A stretch of DNA of 46,409 bases, from positions 1 to 46,409 of the forward strand of contig CATPBP010000030.1 of assembly GCA_955652675.1 (NCBI GenBank). The letters are read 5' to 3'. The translations under genes and the position numbers were made by a program. The stretch's first letter is position 1. Every line of letters starts with the position of its first letter. Source of the DNA: Candidatus Dormiibacterota bacterium. GTDB taxonomy: Bacteria; Chloroflexota; Dormibacteria; Dormibacterales; Dormibacteraceae. Under the pieces are notes generated by a model. The model was given only the letters and a program-made list of their open reading frames with translations. It searched no databases and was not told the DNA's origin. Positions 39,857-46,409 of the stretch are shown in pieces.

Positions 39857-40870
39857 CTACCCCTTGCCGTAGATGAAGCCGGACAGCGGCACCTGGCCAG
39901 CACGGATGGTGCGCCGGCTGACGATGTTCCAGCCCTTGTAGTTCATCTCCGAGACCGTCCAGGAGCCGTCGCCGTTGACCGCCTCGACGTAGGCGACGTG
40001 CCCGTAGCCGCTCTCCCGGGTGACCATGATGGCGCCCACGACCGGCGTCTGGCCCTCGCGGTAGCCGTAAGGCCGGGCGTTCGCCCACCACTCGATCGCG
40101 TTGCCGAACCAGGGCACGTTGCGCTTGTTGGCGACGTACCAGGTGCAATAGCCGTACGCGAAGTGATTCGGCCCCGGCGCCTCGACGATTGCACCCGGCG
40201 GCGGGGGCCCGCTGGACGGCGGGGGAGGAGGAGGCGGAGGCGGCGCTGGGCGCGGAGGGGCGGGAGTTTGAACCGGCCTCGCCTGCGTCGCCCTGGCTTG
40301 GGTCGCTATGGCCTCCGCCCGGGCCTTGGTGATCTCATCGCTGGTCGTGTTGCGCAAGTCCAGGGTGCTGGTGGCCACCAGCGCAGCATCGTCCCTGGCC
40401 GCCTTTATCTTGGCCACATCAGCAGCACGCTTCTCGGCGGCCCGCTGGTCCTGACGCCGAAGCTGCTCCGCCTGGCCCTTCAATCGTCGCTGTTTTTCGG
40501 CCACCAGCCGGGCCTGAGCGATGTTCGAGAGCAACTGGTCGAGGGTGACGGCGTCCAGGATCGTGCTCAATGTGAGAGCGGGTTGCTCGTACTCCAGGCG
40601 CGCCAGGACGGATAGCTGCTTACGCAGCTCGGACTCGCGCTGCTGGTCCTCTCCCAGCCTGTGGTTCAGGGCGTCCACGTCGGACTGAGCCGACTCCACG
40701 CTGTTGTTGAGCTGCTCCAGCTTGGCCTGGGCGTCGCTGAGCTGGCGGTTCAGTTGAGCAAGTTGCTGCGACGAGTCCGGCGCGGCCAATGCCGGCTGGA
40801 CAGCCGCTGACGGAACCACCAGAGCAGCGGCCACCAGTGAGATGGCCAGTTTCGCCAGGAACCTTTTCAT
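39857..40870 (-). CDS. Secreted coiled-coil CHAP-domain peptidoglycan hydrolase
   Basis: From the ATG at 40870 the 337-residue protein has a signal peptide (about 1-29, ending near PALAA), a long coiled coil (about 33-190) and a Pro-rich linker (about 195-225). A C-terminal CHAP amidase/endopeptidase domain follows with Cys242 in YGYCTWYV and His291 in GYGHVAYVE. This layout is that of PcsB/NlpC-like cell-separation hydrolases, whose coiled coil usually interacts with FtsEX. It would cut peptide cross-links in the cell wall. GAGG precedes the ATG by about 8 nt. A start at 40927 would add an unlikely leader before the signal. Confidence 0.92.
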   Translation of the reverse strand: MKRFLAKLAISLVAAALVVPSAAVQPALAAPDSSQQLAQLNRQLSDAQAKLEQLNNSVESAQSDVDALNHRLGEDQQRESELRKQLSVLARLEYEQPALTLSTILDAVTLDQLLSNIAQARLVAEKQRRLKGQAEQLRRQDQRAAEKRAADVAKIKAARDDAALVATSTLDLRNTTSDEITKARAEAIATQARATQARPVQTPAPPRPAPPPPPPPPPSSGPPPPGAIVEAPGPNHFAYGYCTWYVANKRNVPWFGNAIEWWANARPYGYREGQTPVVGAIMVTRESGYGHVAYVEAVNGDGSWTVSEMNYKGWNIVSRRTIRAGQVPLSGFIYGKG

Positions 40871-41185
40871 TGCGGCAACCTCACCTTCATCTCCGGGTCC
40901 GGTGGCTCCACTTCCCGGCTGGAGCAACTCGACCGGTTGGGTGGTGGAGAGCTGGAGGGTTCGTAAGGTTGGCCGGCGTGCGGCGATCGCCCCGATCGGC
41001 TCACGTCTTGCATCCGATCTTCTGGGCCCCAGCGCTGGGTCGACGGACTGCGGCGAACGCGCTGGCTATCGTGCCTCTACCACTACCCCCCGGCACTTGC
41101 CGAGCACCATACTCCTATGGATCTCGTTTGGGGAAGATCAACGGACAGAGAGTGAGCCGGGATGCCCGCCGCCCGGCCGGACGCC
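40871..41185. other. 315-bp non-coding leader region of the CHAP gene
   Basis: No convincing gene is present. The palindrome CGATCG occurs twice, at 40984-40989 and 40993-40998, separated by CCC, and can form a 6-bp hairpin with a 3-nt loop. The stretch would contain the CHAP promoter and a long leader. I looked for a c-di-AMP (ydaO-type) riboswitch, which often precedes cell-wall hydrolases, and did not see its conserved core. Confidence 0.45.
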
Positions 41186-41917
41186 TCAGCCCGCGGTTCG
41201 ACCTCTGTACACGTCTGCAACGAACATCGCATAGGCGAGCACCAGGCGGGGTCCGTAGAACGATCCGCCCGCAGCCGTCCGCCTCTGACGGATCGCCAGG
41301 GCCAGGTCGGCGGCCGTTCGGCCTGGGAAGCATGTGTACCCCTTTCCTACTGCTTCGACCACGTGAGCGTCCGAGCCGCCGGTCGCCGCCACGCCGGAAG
41401 CGCGTTGCGCCCGGCGGGCCAGCCAGTTGGCCGGAGCGAACAGGGGGAATGAGTTGACGACCTCGACGCCGTCGAACGGCACTTGGCGCAGAGCCCTGCC
41501 CAGTCCCATGGGGACGCGCCCAACCCCACGCACGTGGTCATGCCGCGGCGCAAAAGGATGGGCCGCGATGGCCAGGCCGCCCTGGGCGTGGACGGCGGCG
41601 ATCGTCTCGCCGGCACTCAACCCGGGGCGAACGGCCTCTTTGAGGAAGAGACCAAGGATGTGCCCCTCCAGCGACGTGATCTCCTCACCGACGACGACCT
41701 CGAGCGGGTACTCCGGCGCCAGCCGCGCCGCCTCCAGGGCACCCTCGATCGTGTTGTGGTCCGTGATGGCGATCACATCCAACCGCGGGTCTGTGAAGGC
41801 TCGATCGAGCACCTCGCGAACGCTGGCCCGCCCGTCCGAATATCGAGTGTGGATGTGAACGTCCGCCCGTCCCTCCGAACGGTTGCGGAGGGCGCGCTCC
41901 CGCGTCGGGAACCCCAA
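41186..41917 (-). CDS. PHP-domain phosphoesterase
   Basis: The 243-residue protein is a stand-alone PHP (polymerase and histidinol phosphatase) domain. Metal ligands are His21 and His23 (HIHTRYSDG) with Asp28, Asp53 and His54 (ITDHNT), Glu78 (GEEIT), the His in AIAAHPF and the Asp/His in GGSDAHV near 200. Such enzymes hydrolyse phosphomonoesters or act as nucleases; no substrate can be named. It belongs to a reverse-strand run with the esterase and DedA genes. Confidence 0.92.
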   Translation of the reverse strand: MGFPTRERALRNRSEGRADVHIHTRYSDGRASVREVLDRAFTDPRLDVIAITDHNTIEGALEAARLAPEYPLEVVVGEEITSLEGHILGLFLKEAVRPGLSAGETIAAVHAQGGLAIAAHPFAPRHDHVRGVGRVPMGLGRALRQVPFDGVEVVNSFPLFAPANWLARRAQRASGVAATGGSDAHVVEAVGKGYTCFPGRTAADLALAIRQRRTAAGGSFYGPRLVLAYAMFVADVYRGRTAG

Positions 41918-41922
41918 AGGAC

Positions 41923-42576
41923 CTAGCGGGCCCCCGCAGTCACTGTCCGCATCATTCGACCGACGTGGTCAAGCTCGTCCCGATTGACCGTGTGCCCCAT
42001 GCCCGGGTAGATCCGCCTGGTGACAGCCGCCCCCATGCGGGTCAAGACCTCATCCGTCTCTTCGACTCGCCACAACGGGATGTGGGGGTCGATGTCGCTG
42101 CAGCCCAGGAAGACCGGAGTGGACTCGAAAGATCCGCCGTACTCCCGAGGCGTTCCTGGGGGGCCGATGAGTCCGCCGCTGAGGCCCGCCACGCCACCAT
42201 GGCGTGCGGCGTGCCTCGCCGCGTACTCAAGCGTCAGACAGCCACCCTGAGAGAAGCCAAGCAACATCACGCGCTCGCCGGAGAGCCCCGCGTCCTCGGC
42301 TCGCCGGAGAAGCCGGCCGAGCACCGCCAGCGCCGAGCTGAGCCACGGCTCGTTGTCCTCGATCGACGCGAGGAAGCTGTACGGGTACCAGGTCTGGCCC
42401 TCCGCCTGGGGCGCCAGGAACGCGAAGCCATCCCCCGGCAGCTCATGGCGGAGCTCGAGAATGCTTTCCGCGGTGGCTCCCCGGCCGTGGACCATGACCA
42501 TGGCAGCGCGAGCGCCCGCCAGCGGCTCGCCGGCCGTTAGCACCGTCGCACTGGCGTGGGGATCAGGTCTGGCCAT
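41923..42576 (-). CDS. Phospholipase/carboxylesterase-family alpha/beta hydrolase
   Basis: The 217-residue protein is an alpha/beta hydrolase of the carboxylesterase type. Ser109 lies in GFSQGG, Asp163 in the CSDIDPHIP segment, and His195 in GMGHTVN. MVMVHGRGATAESIL near residue 30 supplies the oxyanion region. It hydrolyses carboxylic or lipid esters; specificity is unknown. The ATG at 42576 overlaps the DedA stop as TGATG, which decides the start; a longer frame runs upstream through the DedA gene. It lies 5 nt from the PHP gene. Confidence 0.9.
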   Translation of the reverse strand: MARPDPHASATVLTAGEPLAGARAAMVMVHGRGATAESILELRHELPGDGFAFLAPQAEGQTWYPYSFLASIEDNEPWLSSALAVLGRLLRRAEDAGLSGERVMLLGFSQGGCLTLEYAARHAARHGGVAGLSGGLIGPPGTPREYGGSFESTPVFLGCSDIDPHIPLWRVEETDEVLTRMGAAVTRRIYPGMGHTVNRDELDHVGRMMRTVTAGAR

Positions 42577-43457
42577 CAGCGGCCAGCATGCTCCGGATCG
42601 GTGGCGGCCCGAGCCCCCGCGCGACGGCGCCGGAGTATGAAAATCGCCAGCAAGACCAGAAGCAGTATGGGGATGACCAGGTAGGTGGGTCTGTGGAGGT
42701 CGAGATACCTGGCGACGCGGCCGCCAAATCGTGCTCCCAGGACGATCCAGACGCCCGCCCAGATCGCCGTCGAGACGGCCACGCTGGGAACAAAGACGTG
42801 GTAGGGGAACTGAAACACGCCGGCGGCCACGGTGATCGGGATGCGAAGACCGGGCACATGGCGCCCGAATATGACGGTCAGGGCGCCGTAGCGGCCGAAC
42901 CACTCCTCTGCCTTGGCCAGGCGCTCGGGAGTGACGTGGATGAGGCGCCCGAGCCGCCCTTCGAGGATTCTGGGGCCCAGCCGGCGTGAGAGAAAGTAGA
43001 GGTTGGTGGAGCCCAGTACGACCGCGACGATCACTCCGAGCCAGTAGAGGACCAGCCGGGACGGTTGTCCCGCCCCCGCCTGGCCCAGGTAGAGGACGAA
43101 GATGTCGCCCGGCACCGGGAGGGGCACGCCGGACTCTTCGAGGTAGAGGACGATGAAGCTCGCCGCCGGTCCCAGGCCGGCCACCCGGTGGCGGACGGCG
43201 GACGTGAGGTCGCCGACGGCTTCCGGGATGTCGCCTTCGACGAGGGCTAAGAGCAGCAGGAGGAGAACGGCAACGCCGGCTGCGACGCCGACACTCCAGC
43301 CGACGCGCCTCGCCGTCTCTACGCGGGTCTCTTCAGGGCCGCCCAAGTGCGAAATCCAGAACCAGATCCTCGACTGCCGCACCGGTCGCGCGCTCGGCGC
43401 CGGCCGGCGGCGCTGTCTGGCTCCCAGGCATCGAGCTCCACGGTAGACGCTCAGCAC
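42576..43457 (-). CDS. DedA-family membrane protein
   Basis: The core has the DedA/SNARE-associated pattern: LYLEESGVPLPVPGDIFVLYLGQ, FLSRRLG, FGRYGALTVIFGRHVPGLRIPITVAAGVFQF and AIWAGVWIVLGA. It has about six hydrophobic segments and a basic C-terminal tail after the last helix. DedA proteins act in undecaprenyl-phosphate or phospholipid flipping. The start is uncertain: the GTG at 43457 gives 293 residues with an odd Arg-rich leader, while a TTG at 43346 gives 256 residues, closer to the family. The stop overlaps the esterase ATG. Confidence 0.88.
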   Translation of the reverse strand: MLSVYRGARCLGARQRRRPAPSARPVRQSRIWFWISHLGGPEETRVETARRVGWSVGVAAGVAVLLLLLLALVEGDIPEAVGDLTSAVRHRVAGLGPAASFIVLYLEESGVPLPVPGDIFVLYLGQAGAGQPSRLVLYWLGVIVAVVLGSTNLYFLSRRLGPRILEGRLGRLIHVTPERLAKAEEWFGRYGALTVIFGRHVPGLRIPITVAAGVFQFPYHVFVPSVAVSTAIWAGVWIVLGARFGGRVARYLDLHRPTYLVIPILLLVLLAIFILRRRRAGARAATDPEHAGR

Positions 43458-43613
43458 TGATCACGCCCGCGCTTTCGTGACGCTGTGTGGAGGGCGAACG
43501 CTGCGGACCACTGATCCCAGGTCCCTGTTGCAATGGACGGACCTGGCGAATGGGGCCCTCGACATGCGGCCGGCCCGATGCCGCAACGCAGCCGTCCGCG
43601 TAGGCTCGAATAG

Positions 43614-44474
43614 ATGAGCAGCGACATCTCCGCGACCGCCGCCGGGACCATCACGATCGGCGGCGATCTGAACGTGAACCGCCTGGGCTTCGGCGCCATG
43701 CGGCTGACCGGTCCAGGTATCTGGGGCGACCCCGAGGATCACGATGAGGCCATAAGGGTGTTGCGCAGGGCCGTCGAGCTGGACAACAACTTCGTCGACA
43801 CTGCGGATTCCTACGGCCCCGCCGTCAGCGAGCGCCTGATCGCGGAAGCGCTCCGGCCCTACCCGGAGGGCCTGGTGATCGCGACAAAGGGAGGGCTGCT
43901 CCGCGACGGACCAGGTCGCTGGCGGCCGGACGGACGGCCCGAACACCTGCGCTCCGCCCTGGAGGGCAGCCTTCGACGCCTCGGCCTGGAACAGATCGAC
44001 CTCTACCAACTCCACCGTCCGGACCCCAAGGTGCCGTTCGCTGAGTCGGTGGGCGCCCTGATCGGGTTCCAGCGGGAGGGAAAGATCCGGCATATCGGAC
44101 TCTCCAACGTCGATGAGCAGCAGCTGGAGCAGGCCCGGCGGATCACCGAGATCGCCTCCGTGCAAAACCGGTACAACCTCCAGGATCGATCGTCCGAAGG
44201 CGTGCTCTCGCGCTGTGAGGACCTGGGCATCGCCTTCCTGCCCTGGGCACCGCTCGCGGTCGGAGAGCTGGCCAGGCCGGGAGGCCCGCTGGCTGCGGCC
44301 GCCGCCAGCCACGGCGTGACCCCGGGACAGATCGCTCTGGCCTGGTTGCTGGCTCGATCACCAGTGATGCTTCCGATCCCGGGCACCTCCTCTGTCGCTC
44401 ATCTGGAGGACAACGTGCGGGCAACCGCGATCAAGCTGAGCGCCGACGAGATGGAGCGCCTCGCCGCGGCCTGA
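43614..44474 (+). CDS. Aldo/keto reductase
   Basis: The 286-residue (beta/alpha)8 enzyme has the AKR catalytic tetrad Asp62 (FVDTADSYG), Tyr67, Lys92 (IATKGG) and His134 (LYQLHRPD). NADPH-binding residues lie near the end, with LPIPGTSSVAHLEDNV. It reduces aldehydes or ketones with NADPH. The ATG at 43614 leaves only a weak ribosome-binding site. It stands alone on the forward strand, divergent from the DedA run, so no pathway is evident. AKR subfamily cannot be assigned from motifs alone. Confidence 0.93.
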   Translation: MSSDISATAAGTITIGGDLNVNRLGFGAMRLTGPGIWGDPEDHDEAIRVLRRAVELDNNFVDTADSYGPAVSERLIAEALRPYPEGLVIATKGGLLRDGPGRWRPDGRPEHLRSALEGSLRRLGLEQIDLYQLHRPDPKVPFAESVGALIGFQREGKIRHIGLSNVDEQQLEQARRITEIASVQNRYNLQDRSSEGVLSRCEDLGIAFLPWAPLAVGELARPGGPLAAAAASHGVTPGQIALAWLLARSPVMLPIPGTSSVAHLEDNVRATAIKLSADEMERLAAA

Positions 44475-44630
44475 GCGTTCGCGCCTGGCGCACACGAGGT
44501 ATCACGGCGCCTTTTCGGATGAAGGACACGTGGTGCGCCCGGGCTGGCCGGTGGCATGGTGAGCACAGGAGCGGAGAATCGCCAGAGATGTTGTTGGCGG
44601 GGGTTGAGGATCCGCTCGCGGTCGGAAGCC

Positions 44631-44666
44631 CGGGAGTCCCATATCGCTCCGCTGCTGGGACTCCCG
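44631..44666. terminator. 11-bp inverted repeat between convergent genes
   Basis: CGGGAGTCCCA (44631-44641) pairs perfectly with TGGGACTCCCG (44656-44666) around a 14-nt loop. It lies in the 277-bp gap between the aldo/keto reductase and the convergent epoxide hydrolase, which holds no gene I can support. There is no T-tract; a bidirectional terminator or a structured RNA are both possible. Confidence 0.45.
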
Positions 44667-44751
44667 GCACCACGCTTCGTCCTCGACCGCCCGATCGCCA
44701 CCCACGTCTCGGCTCGCGTCGTAGACCCCGTGCCGGCTGACCCGGACGTGG

Positions 44752-45912
44752 TCAGCGCAGAGGGCGAAAGCTTTCCCGAAGGTCCTCGGCGAGCAGGTCC
44801 GGCTCCTCCAGCGCGGCGAAGTGACCGCCCGCCGGCATCCGGGTGAAGCGGTTCAGGTTGAAAGCCTGCTCGACGATCCAGCGGGGAGGTCGAATGATCT
44901 CGGCGGGGAAGACGGCGTAGGAAGTCGGCACCTCGATGCGTCCCCCCTCCCGAACAAGGTCGGATAGGGACCAGCCGCCGTGCTGCCGCGCGTAGTAGGG
45001 CCAGAAGGAGGAGCCGATGGCTCCGGTGGCCCAGTAGATGGTGATGTTGGCCAGCAGCTCGTCTTTACTGAAGCGGGACTCCAGGTTGCCGCCGCAGTCG
45101 CTCCAGGTCCGGAACTTCTCGACTATCCAGGCCGCCAGGCCGGCGGGCGAGTCGTTCAGTCCGAAGGCCAGCGTCTGCGGTTTGGTGGCCTGCAGTGTTG
45201 AGTAGCCGGTCTCCTCCCGCACCCAGTGCTGGAGCTGCCGCTGGTAGTCCTCGTCTTCGGGCGAGTGGGCAGGCGTTGGGGACGGCTCACGCCGGGTGGG
45301 AAGCAGCGTCAGGTGTATTCCCCGCAGCAGCTGCGCGTGGGCGAAGGCGAGCCGCGCGGTGATGTAGGCTCCCCAGTCCCCGCCAGCCGCCGCGAAGCGC
45401 TCGTACCCGAGCACCTGCGCCATGAGCGTCGCGAACACATCAGCTATGGCGTCGGCGCCGAACCGAGGCTGACCGGGTCGAAAGGAGAACCCGTACCCAG
45501 GCAGTGAGGGAGCGACGACGGTGAAGGCGTCTGCCGGGTCGCCACCGAAGTGAGCAGGATCCGTCAGCCTCGGGATCAGCTCGTGGAACTCCCACACGGA
45601 GCCCGGCCAGCCATGAGAGAGGAGCAGCGGTAGAGGGTGGGGCCCGACTCCAGGTTCGTGGATGAAGTGAAGGTCGATGTCGGCGACCGGGACCGTGAAA
45701 TGAGAGAACTGGTTCAGCAGGCGTTCCTGCGCCCGCCAGTCGAAACGGTCGCGCCAGTAGCCGGTCAGCTCCTGCAGGTAGCCGAGGTCGGTTCCGGAAA
45801 CCCAGGCCGGTAGGTCCGGGGCCTGGTCCGGCCAGCGCGTGCGAGCCAGCCGCTCGCGCAGGTCGATGAGCACCTGATCCGGCACGTGAACGGTGAACGG
45901 CTGTGGTCCCAT
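44752..45912 (-). CDS. Epoxide hydrolase (alpha/beta hydrolase with EHN domain)
   Basis: From the ATG at 45912 the 386-residue protein has the N-terminal epoxide-hydrolase domain (about 5-110; PDQVLIDLRERLARTRWPDQ). The alpha/beta-hydrolase core contains HGWPGS, nucleophile Asp179 in GGDWGAY and His364 in GGHFAALEEP. It opens epoxides to diols through an ester intermediate. A reading from 46035 would add a leader without family features. It is convergent with the aldo/keto reductase and divergent from the Fic gene. No monooxygenase lies nearby, so the epoxide source is unknown. Confidence 0.93.
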   Translation of the reverse strand: MGPQPFTVHVPDQVLIDLRERLARTRWPDQAPDLPAWVSGTDLGYLQELTGYWRDRFDWRAQERLLNQFSHFTVPVADIDLHFIHEPGVGPHPLPLLLSHGWPGSVWEFHELIPRLTDPAHFGGDPADAFTVVAPSLPGYGFSFRPGQPRFGADAIADVFATLMAQVLGYERFAAAGGDWGAYITARLAFAHAQLLRGIHLTLLPTRREPSPTPAHSPEDEDYQRQLQHWVREETGYSTLQATKPQTLAFGLNDSPAGLAAWIVEKFRTWSDCGGNLESRFSKDELLANITIYWATGAIGSSFWPYYARQHGGWSLSDLVREGGRIEVPTSYAVFPAEIIRPPRWIVEQAFNLNRFTRMPAGGHFAALEEPDLLAEDLRESFRPLR

Positions 45913-46066
45913 CCGACAATCATGGTCTCCGCACACCGCCCAGGTGGCGGCTTCGGAGGTCCGCCGCTGACGGGTCATCGCAGCTGCTGCCGTGACCCAA
46001 ATCGGCTCCCACGACCCGGCTGGACGGCGCCGCAAGGACTGCCGGCAACCTTGAGGATCAAGGGGT

Positions 46067-46072
46067 TATAAT
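46067..46072 (+). promoter_or_regulatory. Consensus -10 box upstream of the Fic gene
   Basis: TATAAT is a perfect -10 hexamer in an AT-rich island within GC-rich DNA, 36 nt before the Fic start. I see no good -35 at the normal spacing. The hexamer overlaps the palindrome at 46068-46081. Confidence 0.5.
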
Positions 46073-46081
46073 CAAGATTAT
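46068..46081. promoter_or_regulatory. Operator-like palindrome overlapping the Fic promoter
   Basis: ATAATC (46068-46073) and GATTAT (46076-46081) form a perfect inverted repeat with a 2-nt spacer and cover the -10 box. This arrangement suits repression of the promoter, possibly autoregulation by the Fic protein or a partner encoded downstream outside the window. Confidence 0.45.
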
Positions 46082-46107
46082 CCAGTAAGCTTGAATATGG
46101 AGGCAGC

Positions 46108-46409
46108 ATGGCCAAGGTTATCCGGCGGCGCTGGCGGGGCGACATGCTCGCCGGACTCGCCCGGCGCGACCGGCTCGGGTGTGAGTACGAAGCCTATCTT
46201 CCAGACCGTCTGAGCGGACGTTCCTTCCGGCTGGACGGCGAGGTCGCGGCGGACGTCGCGGACGCTGAGGCGGCCATCACCCGCTTCAACGCCCAGGCGC
46301 TTTCGCTCGTCAACTCGGAGTCGGTGGCCCGGCTGCTGCTGCGAGCGGAATGCGTTGCCTCGTCGCGCATCGAGGGGCTCGAGGTGGGCGGCCGCCGGCT
46401 GCTTCGTGC
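46108..46409 (+). CDS. Fic-family protein, N-terminal part (cut by window end)
   Basis: One hundred codons are visible from the ATG at 46108, with GGAGG 4 nt upstream. The translated end ARLLLRAECVASSRIEGLEV is the N-terminal Fic domain pattern (Fic_N). SSRIEG at 85-90 matches the inhibitory motif (S/T)xxxE(G/N) of class II Fic proteins, with Glu89 as the likely inhibitory residue. The catalytic HPFxxGNG motif would lie beyond the window. Fic enzymes transfer AMP to target proteins. The window does not show whether a separate antitoxin exists. Confidence 0.85.
   Translation, partial: MAKVIRRRWRGDMLAGLARRDRLGCEYEAYLPDRLSGRSFRLDGEVAADVADAEAAITRFNAQALSLVNSESVARLLLRAECVASSRIEGLEVGGRRLLR

Noticed and set aside
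40871-41185. Possible c-di-AMP riboswitch before the CHAP hydrolase gene
   Set aside because: The position fits, but I could not find the conserved ydaO-type core or its flanking stems, only a short CGATCG hairpin.
44631-44666. tRNA-like hairpin
   Set aside because: There is one long stem only, with no T-loop, anticodon arm or acceptor stem.
44475-44751. Short frames in the gap between the aldo/keto reductase and the epoxide hydrolase
   Set aside because: They are short, lack ribosome-binding sites and show no domain; the main structure here is the inverted repeat.
1-46409. Mobile element, prophage or CRISPR array
   Set aside because: No transposase, integrase, phage structural gene or regularly spaced repeat array was found on either strand.

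Overview
The window is a 46.4-kb stretch of GC-rich chromosome that is densely coding, with short intergenic gaps and many ATGA or TGATG gene overlaps. GTG and TTG starts are common. I see no rRNA, tRNA, CRISPR array, transposase or phage gene. High GC, a LuxR-HTH/NB-ARC regulator, a GH18-deacetylase-glycosyltransferase fusion, a class Ic-type ribonucleotide reductase and many catabolic enzymes suggest an uncultured soil bacterium of the Chloroflexota, Dormibacterota or Actinomycetota. That placement is inference from gene content only.

Layout. 1-4231: partial TetR-type repressor (-) divergent from a SnoaL-like protein, then a cupin and a GH31 alpha-glycosidase whose leader can fold into a long stem-loop. 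4295-8010: a 78-residue membrane-anchored protein (-), an HTH/NB-ARC regulator (+) and a stand-alone LigD-type polymerase (-). 8098-21667: the main catabolic block. It has an acyl-CoA ligase and a GAF/PucR regulator (-), divergent from a tight operon of HyuA-like, zinc-ribbon, HyuA-like and HyuB-like subunits, an unrecognised 225-residue protein and RidA. Then come an M20 carbamoylase/amidohydrolase (-) and an IclR-type regulator without its DNA-binding domain (+). The order and sizes of the operon match acetophenone carboxylase better than a simple hydantoinase, although the M20 enzyme and RidA point to nitrogen compounds.

21800-27415: a sulfite-oxidase-like molybdoenzyme, an FAD/NAD(P) reductase and a DUF6510-like protein in one operon, then nrdA and nrdB behind a clear promoter with two NrdR-type boxes. 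NrdB has Phe where the radical tyrosine normally sits. 27603-31258: a Pro-rich membrane protein and a 1023-residue GH18/NodB/GT2 fusion. 31375-36265: two ABC exporter halves, a VOC protein and an AraC regulator (-). 36370-39847: a sedolisin lipoprotein, a membrane protein with a zinc ribbon at each end and a membrane-anchored protein (+).

39857-46409: a coiled-coil/CHAP cell-wall hydrolase, a PHP phosphoesterase, an alpha/beta hydrolase and a DedA protein (-), an aldo/keto reductase (+), an epoxide hydrolase (-), and the first 100 codons of a Fic protein (+) behind an AT-rich palindromic promoter. The best candidates for new biology are the multi-subunit carboxylase/hydantoinase-like cluster with its adjacent CoA ligase, the GH31 leader structure, and the two-zinc-ribbon membrane protein with its protease partner.
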